64,000 nt of DNA from Antitrichia curtipendula (lineage: Eukaryota; Streptophyta; Bryopsida; Hypnales; Leucodontaceae): NCBI GenBank assembly GCA_951230915.1, contig OX579637.1, positions 29,636,001 to 29,700,000 on the forward strand. The letters run 5' to 3'. The notes below the pieces were generated by a model. That model saw only the letters and a list, made by a program, of their open reading frames with translations, was not told the DNA's origin and made no database searches. Below, in pieces: positions 1 through 10,765 of this stretch (the first letter of the stretch is position 1; each line of letters opens with the position of its first letter). Position numbers and translations under genes: made by a program.

Positions 1-569
1 CGTTTTCAGGCTCGTTCAGAACGTGCTTCTCAGGACTGTCGTCTACCATAATAGTATTGCCAATAGTAAACTTTGAGTTCTGAGCATCGAACAATTTGTC
101 TAGAGGTTTGAGGAACATGTCTTTGTCAGTTTCCTTCACTTTCAAAGTTGTGATGTTTCCTCGCGGACCCCTACACTTCAGATTGTCGCAAAACTCTTGC
201 CCAAGGATACTCCATGGTGACTCTAATCCTCTAAATAGGTACTTGCATATGAATTTTGTTGTAGAAGTCATCATGGAACTCCAAACAGAAATGTATGCAA
301 CTGTGGCTAATTGTCGGAAGGATTTCCTCGCACTGAGGATGAACATATACAGCTTTTGAACCAATAGATACTGGAAAAACGCTAGAATGTGGCTCCGAGA
401 GATCATTGTAGACTGTGCCCTTAGGAAGATTTTTCTTTTCCTTAGATACACAAAGGATCCCATTCAGGTCTAAAATGACATTGAGCCACCTTCTTCTCGG
501 CCTGGAAGCGAGCGGAGAAACGATAGGCTCATGTGTTGCACCTATACGTATTTCTAAAAGATCGTTCCT
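1..569 (-). pseudogene. FCP1/NLI-type HAD phosphatase-like gene, copy A (3' part outside window)
   Basis: The gene reads leftward and leaves the window before its stop. The main exon opens after an acceptor (TTTTAACAG) at 570-572. Seen in order: WLNVILDLNGILC (HAD motif I region), VYVHPQCEEIL, then after a one-base frame slip near 318-325 SVWSSMM, MFLKPLDKLF, and TIMVDDSPEKHVLNEP close to the edge (motif IV, the DDSP box). FCP1/SCP phosphatases remove phosphate from phosphoserine, classically on the RNA polymerase II tail. They use a DxDx[T/V] nucleophile motif. Here the second Asp is Asn (DLNG), so normal catalysis is doubtful. The DLNG form recurs in copies B and D. The frame slip makes this copy probably non-functional unless it is a sequencing error. 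Family call is firm; function is not. Confidence 0.72.
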
Positions 570-730
570 CTGTTAAAATCAAGGCAGAGAAATACGCCAA
601 CAGTTGTTAGTAAACATTTGAACACAAAATAGAAACACAAATGAAGGGACTCAAACAGTAGAAGATCCAAGTCACAAGAACAAATATCTCAATAGATGCA
701 CATTAAAATAAAGAAAAGATGACCACTTAC

Positions 731-1020
731 GATTTCCTCAGACGTAGGACTTTGTAAAGATTCTTTAATGCATGCATTATTTGCTGGAGGCGGTATATAA
801 ACCTCCATGAGAACATCATCTGGAATATTCACATCAACCTCCATATCCTCTTGCAATTGGACTCCTTGAAGTGACACTTCCAAGTTAGGGTCGATTCTTC
901 CACCAGAATTTGGATGGTTTGATCTTGGAACACATGAAGGGCTCTTTGGGAAGGACACATTCCAGGGATCACTAGTAGAAGGTGGAAGATGTTGGGGCAC
1001 TATGTCCTCATTAAAAGAAC
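731..1020 (-). CDS. Upstream exon of copy A FCP1-like gene, acidic/proline-rich
   Basis: This open segment is bounded by an acceptor (AATTTGCAG at 1021-1029) and a donor (GAAATC then GTAAGTGG at 730), with a 161-base intron to the phosphatase exon. It encodes a low-complexity stretch rich in Pro, Ser, Asp and Glu (NEDIVPQHLPPSTSDPW, DMEVDVNIPDDVLMEVYIP) with no recognised domain. Its place, directly 5' of the HAD exon on the same strand, suggests an N-terminal disordered extension of that protein. The matching exon in copies B and D is shorter and different in sequence. The initiator codon was not found. Confidence 0.45.
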
Positions 1021-1585
1021 CTGCAAATTATTACAAGTGGATAATGAGTAGTTTCCAAAACAAATGTAGATTTACACTTCAAATCTTATGAAAATATATT
1101 ATGTTCACAATCTAATGCACATAAGTGTGGATTCATATCAAACATCACCAAACAAGAGTCGCACTTATAATTTATGTACATGTAACTATGGATTTACATT
1201 TATAATATGAATGAAAAAAATCCAGTATTCATATTTACATACACTTAAGTAGTTAAGTATGAATTCACAATTAAAATCTTGAAAAGAAAAAATGTAATAC
1301 TCACAAATTTTAAAAGGTGAAATTGGATTTTACATATAAAAGCAAGCGAACAAAAGATGGAATACTTTTGCAATTCTATACACATACATTTTGAAAATAA
1401 TTAAAAATCATGAAAAAACGATTGCAATATTTACAACTTCATATTTGTAAATGCAATCTTCAAAATTACATTCAACAATACAAAACAATCATGTAAAAGT
1501 AAAAAAAATCATACTTAAAAAAACAAAAATAGCGCAACTTCAAAACATCCCAAATCATTACAGTGAGAGTTCACTGAGATGAACC
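1021..1585. other. AT-rich non-coding stretch between two arm-1 genes of copy A
   Basis: Very AT-rich with short A and T runs and no open frame that continues a neighbour. It separates the 3' end of the ParB/methylase-like gene from the FCP1-like gene and probably holds a 3' UTR and an intron or promoter. No clear 21-bp palindrome was seen in it. Confidence 0.4.
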
Positions 1586-2365
1586 TTAGGGATCATTGAC
1601 TTCCTCATTTCCAACCCCTGAACTCATTGCAGGAGTCTGCAGGTCATCTGATTGCAGCAGCGCCTTGGAAGGACTATGCAATGTTGGATCCAGTTCCATG
1701 GATGTCCTAGGAAGAATATGAGCTCCACTACCTGAAGATACTGATACCTAGTTCTCTGACGACACATGAGGGGCCGGCTCACTCATCTCAATAGTTGGAG
1801 GGGAAGAGTTTCCAGAAGGTAGAGTTCCCTTGATGATAGTCATCAGCTGAGCATATTCAATCCTTGAACGCTTCCTCTCCTCAAATTGTTCCTCCTCGTA
1901 CTTCTGCATCCTTTCATGCATCATTTTCATATAATCCTTCATAGTAAGATCTTCTGTTTCATCCAACTTCCTCTTCCCTCGATCACGCTCTAAAAAAGGG
2001 GAAGGAGAAGTGAACGATGAACCACAACGTTCACTTGCTGGTGGATTCATAGGGGCGACTGTTCCAGCATGTGGAGTGCCAAACTCTTGGAACGCAGGAG
2101 GATTGATCATATGGAGTTCATCACCTTCTCCTTGGTCAATCATGTCGTGCTCCGAATCTTGAGCAACCAATTGAATACGATCTCTCTTGCCCCTACCGGA
2201 TGACGAGGTGTCATTATCGACCGTCTTTGGATACTTCTCTTCATCAACATAGTACCCTGATTGAAGGAAATCCGCCTTGTCCAAGTCCACAGACAATTGC
2301 GAGAGGTCATTAAAGGATTTTGTCTCGTCAGAATCCCCAATGATATAATTTATCAGCGAATTCAT
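1586..2365 (-). CDS. Exon 3 of the ParB/methyltransferase-like gene, copy A
   Basis: The exon starts after acceptor TTCTTCCAG with ATGAATTCG, aligned with exon 3 of copies B (54821) and D (63772): an MxSL start and an LD..DF motif (LDKADFLQSGYYVDEE) some 30-40 codons in. It then has basic and acidic disordered sequence and a charged, probably coiled-coil helix (MKMMHERMQKYEEEQFEERKR). A TAG at 1748-1750 interrupts the frame, but the frame stays open for another 54 codons (LPRTSMELDPTLHSPSK) to TAA at 1586-1588. Copies B and D also have a TAG after their coiled coil and then an acidic C-terminus. No domain is recognised. The coiled coil suggests oligomerisation (inference). Confidence 0.55.
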
Positions 2366-2439
2366 CTGGAAGAAGATGAAAAAATAGTTAGAATAACATA
2401 TTTTAGATAATAAACTCCAAGAACAAACAAACATGTCAA

Positions 2440-2460
2440 TTCACCTTGAATGGAGGTGAA
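2440..2460. repeat. A-type 21-bp palindrome in intron 2 of copy A
   Basis: TTCACCT, seven spacer bases, AGGTGAA: a perfect 7-7-7 inverted repeat lying inside intron 2 (2366-2485). The same intron of copy B carries two TTATCTT-type palindromes and that of copy C two TTCAAGT-type ones. Confidence 0.85.
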
Positions 2461-2485
2461 TACTTAGAAAGAACAACATACCCAC

Positions 2486-3848
2486 CCACGCCGCACAGAT
2501 GATTTTTCCACCCCCGCATATTGTAAAGACCGCATCTCCGGGATTGCAAAATAAAGCCAAAATGCTTATGTAGAACTCCATCCGTAATTCATTCTCATAG
2601 ATTCGGTATTGCATTTCATTGTAAGCTCCCGAGGTAAGGAATTCATGCGTTTCCGGAGCCCTGAATTTTGTGGGCAAGGAGTTGCATTTTGCCTTGTGGT
2701 TCTTCTTAATGAGGAACATGATGTGGACATTCGCTTCGACTTTCTTCTTGTTCAACTCAAGATCCTCAAGTCGCTCGTACTTCGCCGGCATGTACTCTGC
2801 GTGATGAAGGACATAATTATCTGTAAATACGGAATGGTAAAAATGGTGTATGAGACTGGAGGCGGTCTTCTTATCTCCAGATAACCACACCCACATAGGG
2901 ATATCAAGAATTGCAGGATCGGTTAGCCCCATCAGCAACATCAAGAAAGAATAAAAATACGGAGTTGCCATCCCTACAGCCTCCTTGTTGTTTGGAAAAA
3001 TTCTGAAGTCCATGAATCCCATCTTTATACGGTCGACATCCAAATGATCCCAATCACCTCTGGCCCACTTCGCTAAGTCGTCTGTGTTCTCGTTGAATGG
3101 ACGGTAGAATGCTTGACCGGTGGGAATTGTAAATCTTCCTTTATTTCTCAAGAAGACCTTCAAAAATTCCTCGGCATAGGGTGACAATTCTCCAATGCTC
3201 TTGTTGATGTTACACAAAAGCTTCGATGCAGTGAAGAATGTCTCAGATGGACCTGTGATGAGGACATGCATGGCAGCGTCCGTGATCTTGTAATCCTCTT
3301 TGAATTTCTTCCACATGTCCTTCTTAGGCATCTCCCGTCGTGGTTAACAAATCAAGTTTGGGCTTCATATCATTGAGCTGCACCTTTACAATTTGCTTTC
3401 TTTTGCGCCTCTCACACCACTGTCGATAGGTACAGCAGTTTGGTACAACCTTCTTCAGCTTCTTGAATGTCACCTTTGGATAATCCTCCATTTTCTTGTT
3501 CTTCTTCTCTGGTCGGTCAGGCTTCTTCAATAGATGCTCTGCAAGTCGCTTGAGGCTTGCGTTGGAAAGGTTGCCAAGCCATTTAAAGAACTCTTTATTG
3601 ATGATGCCATCCTTCTCCAGAACCCAACCCTTGGTGTTCTTGAACAAAGTTTTTGACTCCGGATCGATCAAGTCTCCCATTGAGGCAGCGGAAATGAGTT
3701 CAAAGTATAACTCATAGACATCTGTTGGAGCAATAATAATTTTGAGCACGTTTATAATGTCAACCTTCACGGGCTTACCAGACTTGGTTCTCTGTTGCTT
3801 GTTAATGTCAATCATACCAAACCGCAGTTGGCAAGCAGCGTCAAATTT
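2486..3848 (-). pseudogene. Exon 2: degenerate DNA-methyltransferase-like region, copy A
   Basis: Exon 2 runs from acceptor TTGAGTGTAG to a donor at TGG|GTGGGT. The join from exon 1 is phase 0 and both frames match copy B. A one-base frameshift near 3330-3345 splits it. Towards its end, ENELRMEFYISIL followed by FCNPGD and VFTICGGGKIICAAW has the layout of the KPxEL helix plus motif I (GDxVLDPFxGSGTT) of beta-class N4/N6 DNA methyltransferases, and VHIMFLIKKN resembles the strand before it. The catalytic [DNS]PP[YFW] is absent: the aligned place reads LITGPSETFF here and LLMATPNSFF in copy B. I infer a methyltransferase-derived fold with lost catalytic and cofactor residues. A chance resemblance is possible. 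Confidence 0.5.
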
Positions 3849-3893
3849 CTACACTCAAAGATAATGTAAGCAAGTTAGTCATTGAATAGAAAA

Positions 3894-3914
3894 ATCACCT
3901 TGGATGGAGGTGAA
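3894..3914. repeat. A-type palindrome in intron 1 of copy A
   Basis: A 21-bp site with half-sites ATCACCT and AGGTGAA lies in the 182-base intron 1 (3849-4030). One base of the left half-site departs from the consensus. Confidence 0.7.
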
Positions 3915-4030
3915 TTATGAACTAAAAAACTTCATTCTGCAAGTTTTAAAAATAGACAGATGACCTCCTAACTAATATGTATTAGAAAGAGTTTACATGA
4001 ATAATATCAAACTACTTTCCTATGATATAC

Positions 4031-5470
4031 CTTCCAATTTTCGGCGTTGTTGCCTTTGGATTGTGACTTTGATCTTGAAACTGATTGTCCCGCTTCGGAC
4101 GCTTGTTTCGGAGGAGTTGGTTCTTCCATCCTTAACAACACTCCACGAGCACCAATAATATTAGTTGCCCAGGTAGGGTTATATCTGTCGAAGTGATTCA
4201 CTCGATTATAGTAAGATGAAATTCGGCGTAGAATGGAGTGGTCCTTGCTCCAGACAATGAAGCATGACCATTTTTCAAACTTCTCCATGATCTTGGATGC
4301 AGATGCCTCCGTCTTCATCTTCTTCGATGCCTCGACACTGTGCTGGCCATTGATCATGTAGAACTTGCAATCTTTTATATCATTCCAATCCTTTGGCATT
4401 TCCTCCAATCCGATAAGCATAGCACAAAGGGCTTGCTTTCGATCTTTGTCAGGCATCTCCATCAAATAATGCATGGTATGATCAATGCCGGACGGCTCTA
4501 GACTGCGACAGTTCATGTCAAGGAGAGCGCCAATCAACTGATCAATTGAAATCTCTTCAACTTTATCACTACCAAAACAATATGCTCCTTGGCATTCAGA
4601 CCAATAACTATCATAGATCTTCAAGGACTCCTCGTAATTCGCTTTTCCAGAGTCTTTATCCTTGGGTATAAACTTGAAATGCTTTGGTATGTTTGTAAGG
4701 ACTGAGAGTGAGCTAGACTCGGGATCTTGGTCATCCGCTTCAGCTGTTGTAGTATTCCACGTCTTCATTGGCGTACTAGCACGTACCGTTCTTGAAGTAC
4801 TAGCTCGACGTTTTTGATTTTCACTTCTGCTTGTCTCAGGGGTGAGATTTAGGCGGGACTGCTGGCTCCCGACCACGCCACTTGACTCTCGAGACAAATG
4901 TTGAGGGGTCATGTTCTTGTAACTAGTCCGTAATGTTGTTGTCTCAATTTGAAAAGAGACTAACAGTTGCTTCAGTCGAGTAGCCAGAATTGCTGAAGGC
5001 AGCGGTCCTCCATCCTTATTCATCCACCTTCCTTTCTGGATTTGTGCTTCAAGCTCCTTATAGAGGCCTTTGTACTGGGAGTTCATGAGAGACGTACAAC
5101 ATTCATGAATACTGAATGGCGTCTCTTGAGGATTGACGGCATAAGTGTACTTGTATTCTTCCGGCACGTCTGGATCGTTCTTGATCAAGCACGTGACCAA
5201 AATCATTCCTGGAGGACCTTTGGCAATATCAACAACTTCTTCATAGTGAGAAATTGGAAGTGTGGCGTCAGGCCCATTTTTGAATTTCTTCATGAACCCA
5301 ACGTTTTGAGTCATTGGATAAAGAATGACGCTCCAGAACTCAACGCTCTCTGGTTCTTTTAGTTTCTAATAATCCCCGTTGTCAGCCTCATCACCAAATT
5401 CTTCAACCAAGTCTTCGGATACTTCATATTGATCGAAGTAAAAGTCAAGTTTTTTTTTATGTTCATCCAT
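4031..5470 (-). CDS. Exon 1: ParB/DGQHR-like region of the arm-1 gene, copy A
   Basis: I start it at ATG 5470 (MDEHKKKLDFYFDQYEVSED), because the frame upstream of the first uninterrupted Met (5314) is clearly coding-like. A TAG at 5366-5368 interrupts it after 34 codons. The exon ends at donor GGAAG|GTATAT. It has an N-terminal globular part, a Ser/Thr/Arg-rich linker, then a region conserved in copy B: DW.DIKD.K.Y.INGQH, followed by an aliphatic strand FIVWS and N-H...PTW. YMINGQHSVEASKK resembles the GxxR/DGQHR box of ParB/sulfiredoxin-like folds, which in bacteria and phages are often fused upstream of DNA methylases. That matches the exon that follows. The Arg of the classical box is replaced (GQHS here, GQHN in B). 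The assignment is inferred from motif and context, not certain. Confidence 0.5.
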
Positions 5471-5636
5471 ATTTGTAGTCAATCATACAAGAAGAATTCA
5501 ATTAGAAAAGATATTCAACTTGAGACCCAAATGTTCTTGTTCATGAAAGTAATAGTAATCTAATTATCGTTGGCGCCTAAATGAACAATATAATGTAATT
5601 CAATTAATTAACATCAGAAATTAGAAATAGATATAG

Positions 5637-7331
5637 TTCACCTCGAATGGAGCTAGCAGCTATTCACCTCGAATCAAGGTGATTTGAATTGTGGATACTA
5701 CTTTTACAAGAGGACATGGCAGCCATTGATTCACTTCCACTCAAGGTGATTTGAGTGTTGGAATACTAATTCTACAAGAAGAGCAAGCGTCCATTTATTC
5801 ACCTCGAATGAAGGTGATTTAAATTTTAAGATACTTCTTCTACAAGAAAACCACGAGGCCACTGATTCACCTCCACTCAAGGTGAATTGAGTTTGGAATA
5901 CTATTTCTATGAGCAAGAGATAGCGTTATTTGATTCACCTCGAATCAAGGTGATTTGAGTTTGGAATACAATTCTACAAGAAAGACAAAGTAGCCATTGA
6001 GTGATTCACCTCCACTCAAGGTGAACTTAGTTTGGGATACTATTTCTACGAGGAAGACAAAGTGGCCTTTGATTCACCTTGAATCAAGGTGATTTGAATT
6101 TGGAATACAACTTCTACAAAAAGACAAAGTGGCCATTGATTGATTCACCTCAGTTCAAGGTGAATTGAGTTTGTGATATTACTTCTATACGGAAGAGATA
6201 GTGGCCTTTGATTCACCTCGAATCAAGAAGATTTGAGTTTGGATTACTACTTCTACATGATGACAAAGTGGCCATTGATTGATTCACCTCCACTCAAGGT
6301 GAATTGTATTTGGAATACTACATCTACAAGAGAGACAAAGCGTTCTTTGATTCACCTCAAATCAAGGTGATTTGATTTTGGATTACTACTTCTACAACAA
6401 GACAAAGTGGCCATTGATTGATTCACCTCCACTCAAGGTGAATTGAGTTTGGAATACTACATCTACAAGAAAGACAAAGCGTTCTTTGATTCACCTTGAA
6501 TCAAGGTGATTTGAGTTTGAAGTACAACTTCTACAACAAGACAAAGTGGCCTTTGATTCACCTCAACTCAAGGTGAATTGAGTTTGGGATACGACTTCTA
6601 CAAAAAAGACTATGCGGCCTTTGATTCACCTCGAATCAAGGTGATTTGAGTTTGGAATACTACTTTTACAAGAAGACAACGCGGCCTTTGATTCACCTTG
6701 AATCAAGGTGATTTGAGTTTGGAATACAACTTCTACAACAAGACAAAGTGGCCTTTGATTCACCTCCACTCAAGGTGAATTGAGTTTGGGATACGACTTC
6801 TACAAGAAAGACAAAGCGGCCTTTGATTCACCTCGAATCAAGGTGATTTGAATTTGGAATACTACTTTTACAAGAAGACAACGCGGCCTTTGATTCACCT
6901 CGAATCAAGGTGATTTGAGTTTGGAATACAACTTCTACAACAAGACAAAGTGACCTTTGATTCACCTCAACTCAAGGTGAATTGAGTTTGGGATACGACT
7001 TCTACAAGAAAGACTATGCGGCCTTTGATTCACCTTGATTCAAGGTGATTTGAGTTTGGAATACTACTTTTACAAGAAGACTATGCGGCCTTTGATTCAC
7101 CTTGATTCAAGGTGATTTGAGTTTGGAATACTACTTTTACAAGAAGACAAAGCGGCCTTTGATTCACCTTGAATCAAGGTGATTTGAGTTTGGAATACAA
7201 CTTCTACAACAAGACAAAGTGGCCTTTGATTCACCTCGAATCAAGGTGAATTGAGTTTGGGATACTAGTTCTATAAGAAAGATTAAAAGGCCTTTGATTC
7301 ACCTCGAGTCAAGGTGATTCGAGTTTGGAAT
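5637..7331. repeat. Array of about 25 A-type palindromes, ~68 bp period, upstream of copy A arm 1
   Basis: Each unit has one 21-bp site (TTCACCT-N7-AGGTGAA or the variant ending AGGTGAT) followed by about 47 bp of shared sequence (GAGTTTGG.ATAC.ACTTCTAC.A.AAGAC). Two subtypes alternate, with spacers CGAATCA and CCACTCA, giving a partly dimeric higher-order pattern. Palindrome starts go from 5660 to 7300 at steps of 65-74 bp, with an extra partial site at 5637. The array lies immediately 5' of the minus-strand arm-1 gene, in its promoter or a 5' UTR intron. Confidence 0.92.
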
Positions 7332-7825
7332 ACTTGTTCTAGATATAGAATAGAAGAAGGGAAAAATCATTTTATGTAAGAGAAAGAATAACATCCATTA
7401 AAATCGCTCACCTCTAACTTCACAAATGAATGTATATAGCCAAAATGCCACGGAAGTCTTCCAGAAATTTGGATGTCGTACACGCTGCAAACAATCAAAC
7501 CACATGTTGAAGTGAGATTGACATTCCTCAAAAAGTAGTGACACCTCCACAACGTTACGATAGTTATAGCCTCAAGAACTGAAAGCACTGGAAAGCTAAT
7601 AATTAGAACTACTCATTGGAACCTAATTCTGAACTCTTGTTTTGAAACTGCTCATTTGAATTCTGGCTAAGGAGCTCACAAAAAAATAACGATGACTCAA
7701 CAGCCTGTAAAGGTCACAGTTAATCAAAAATGAATCAAAGATGACAACAAAGCTCACAGAGAATCAACAATGACTGCAAAGGCAACATTGTATACTCACC
7801 GTCCTAAACCCTTAAATGTTCACTA
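7332..7825. other. Unassigned non-coding sequence
   Basis: Small open frames occur on both strands but none resembles another copy or a known family. I see no repeat or RNA gene. Confidence 0.4.
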
Positions 7826-8366
7826 TGATTCTTTCAAAATTGATAAAGAACCTCAGGAATCATTCAAATTGCACAATCAGTTCAAAATTCAGAAACATGT
7901 CGAAGAACGAGCTTCCGCCAGCTCGAAATTCATCAACATCCTGACAGGAAGATCACTGGATCGATGCAGCCAAACACAAACATCCTCGATCACTGGAACC
8001 CTAAATCAGGAAATCACTAATCATTTGGTTTCAAAATTCATAAAGCACCTCGGGAATCATTCAAATTGCACAATCAATTCAAAATTCAGAAACATGTCAA
8101 AGAACGACCTTCCTCCAGCTCAAAATTCATGAACATCTTGATCAGTTGATCACTGGATCAATGCAGCCAAAGACAAACATCCTCGATCACTGGAACCCTA
8201 AACCAAGAAATCACCGATCATTTGGTTTCAAAATTCATAAAGCACCTCGGGAATCATTCAAATTGCACAATCAGTTCAAAATTCAGAAACATGTCAAAGA
8301 ACGACCTTCCTCCAGCTCGAAATTCATGAACATCCTGATCAGTCGATCACTGGATCAATGCAGCCA
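7826..8366. repeat. 197-bp tandem repeat, about 2.75 copies
   Basis: GATCACTGGAT with its flanks recurs at 7951, 8148 and 8345, an exact 197-bp spacing, and the surrounding sequence (CATTCAAATTGCACAATCA, AAATTCAGAAACATG) is near identical between copies. Short degenerate pieces with CACCGATC and GATGCAGCCTAGAAATC follow to about 8500. The small open frames here are by-products of the repeat. Confidence 0.85.
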
Positions 8367-9949
8367 AACAAATCACCGATCATTTGAAAACAACCGATCA
8401 CTGCAAACCTAGAAATCACCGATCGATGCAGCCTAGAAATCACCCATCGATGCAGCCTAGAAATTTCGAAGTATGGAAACAACCGATCACTGCAAACCCT
8501 CGAAAGTAAGACCGGCAAACCATATAAGCTGGAAACCAAATCCACGGCCGAATCAAAGACAGTGAAGCCAAATCCAGAACCCCAACAACTCAGTCGTCAC
8601 TATTCAAACAAGATGCAGGTGCTGAAAGATGTAGTGCTAGTTACGTTGGTACTAGATTTGAATTTTGTGTTCAGATTCTCGTTGGTGAGATTATTGAGTA
8701 TTGATTGAATGTACGATTACGAGTCATGTACATACTGAGGTTCAAACAGCCGGCCGATGAGATTGTGGTGACAAGTGACGGCATGCCTAGAAACAGGTGC
8801 AAATCCAAAACCAGTATGACAACCAGCATCACAAAACTTTGCTGCAGTAGCGACTTGCTCTTACAAGCTAGCACTTCCTACCGCAAATACTGAGTACGTA
8901 AGTCAAAACAATGAATTTCTACGGGACTCACAATCTAAAACTGCATCGCTCGAAATTCACCCCAACCAGAGATCTTGACGTCCACGCCCACCACGATCAA
9001 GTCCAAAAAGCAACCTACTGAGACTCAAACAAAGCCGACAGAGCCTACAAGAGCAAACCAAGAGAAAGCAAAGCAATAAGAATGACAAAGTTTTGGGAAA
9101 TCACCTGGCTGCTTGCGCTCCACGACGTGCTTGTAGGGACTTCCGACGCTGCAGGAGCCCTCACAGAAATCAGTAGCGGCAGGCGCAGCTTTACGAGCCC
9201 AAATTGTCCGGTCCTCCTTGGTCTTCTCTGCGACAGGGAACAAGGCCAAAAATGGCAGTACTCATGCAGGTTTCTCCTACTGCAAATCTAGCTAGAAGGA
9301 TACTACAAACCTCAACACCCGCGATGAAAAACGAAACTACACAACTACGCCCAGCCAACGCAAGAGAACTCCAACAAAAATCTCGGTACGCGCCCGCCCG
9401 CAGGAACAAGACAAGCACATCAATATTCACTGCAAGATTTTGACAGTGCGGTATTCTCTGAACCACGACGAAGGCAAAGCCCGGGAAAGCAAACCCCAGA
9501 AACCCTAGGAGCCATCGACGATAACGAGGATCAACCTCAATTGATACCCGGACCCAGTACATATACTCGGACCATTCCCGACCCAAACCGTGACCTCAGC
9601 GATCACAAAGATCACGAAATATTTATTTTCTTAATTTTCCTTGAAAGACAATAAGAAATGACATCCAACCCAAGTTGTTTCATATTATTTGGAAGTTTGT
9701 GGAATTAGGTAAGAAATTTTGAAGTTGAAATGCCATACGGCTCTAAAAGCGACCACCTCCTAGAATGTACAGTTTCTGTACATTTTGGTACATTAAAGAA
9801 AGCAAAATGTATCTTTGTGTCATGTTTGGTTCAAAATTCTTAATCATAGTGCAAGCTTCCTCCCTTAGTGGACAACAAACATACACTTTAAACGTTTAAC
9901 GCCAAACTGGTGATAACCAATAAATCATGCTTTTCGGTACTTTGTGACA
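8367..9949. other. Non-coding; GC-richer segment 8950-9600, possible promoter region of copy A arm 1
   Basis: Overlapping short frames on both strands have no family signature. The 8950-9600 part is GC-richer than its surroundings. Comparable GC-richer parts lie upstream of the other arms (15585-16110, 43620-43870, 49830-50500). That parallel suggests first exons or promoters, but no transcript signal is visible. Confidence 0.3.
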
Positions 9950-10765
9950 TCATCTACTTTTAAAAAATTCATACCTCAAAACAGGCTGTTTGTTTTGTTT
10001 TATTTTGTTTGTTTATTTGTCACGTTGAATTCTCCCGGACCGTGCATCCCCCGGGGGCGTGCTTTGTATTGTCAGAAAGCCTTTGACCAGGAGGGGTGCA
10101 CGGGCTTTGTTTCGTGGCGTTTGGACTTATGGTGCAAAAGTTTAAGAATTTCAAAAAAATTATGGATCAAAAAATTACTAAATTATGCTAAATTAAAAAA
10201 AACTTGAACTGTGTATCAAATTATGATGTTCTTGGTAGCACTAAAAAGCCCTCGACAAGGATGGCTTGGTTTTGTGGTGTTTGGATCTACGAAGGAAAAA
10301 TTATTGAATTTCAAAGTTCTTTTCTAATTAAAAAATTAAAAAATTACCTTTTGGGTGTGGCAACAACATAGGGCACACTTTGCTTTGTGGAGTTTGGACC
10401 TAGGGTGGTAAAATTATGGACTTCTGAGTTATTTTTGGTTTTAAATATAGCTTTTACTTTTGTTTTTATTGTGCCAGCGGCATAAGTCCATACCTTAAGT
10501 TTGGCTGTTTGTTTTGATTGTTTTGTTTTGTTTGTTTGTTTGTTAGATTGAGATCTTCCGGACTGTGTGTTCCCTAAAGGCGTGCTTGGTATTGTCAAAA
10601 AGTCCTTGGCTAGGAGGGGTGCACGGGCTGCGTTTTGTGGCATTTGGACCTGCAATGTGAAAGTTATTGAATTTCGAAGTATTTATTGAATAAAAAAAAT
10701 AAAGAAACATTGTTACTTTTATTTTTTAGATTGTGGCAATGGCTAAGGACACACTAGTATATATA
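9950..10765 (-). repeat. Composite repeat block, left copy (inverted relative to 14100-15125)
   Basis: The block is built of repeated subunits with a T/G-rich TTTGTTTGTTTG tract, a GAGATCT/GACCGTGCATCCC-like stretch, AGGAGGGGTGCACGGGC, GTTTTGTGGCRTTTGGACC and AAAGTTATTGAATTTC. It ends inward in GACACACTAGT at about 10755-10765. The same modules recur in reverse orientation at 14100-15125 and, in part, at 46915-47150. No protein is encoded. Confidence 0.7.

Noticed and set aside
5637..7331. CRISPR array
   Set aside because: The regular 68-bp period with palindromic repeats looks CRISPR-like, but the sequences between palindromes are themselves repeated rather than unique, no cas genes exist, and the context is eukaryotic with spliced genes.
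7770..8412. Two plus-strand open frames of 120 and 88 codons as paired small genes
   Set aside because: They are translations of the 197-bp tandem repeat and repeat each other.
9025..9586. Overlapping open frames on both strands
   Set aside because: They arise in a GC-richer stretch with few stops. Neither strand shows a domain or a counterpart in copy B.
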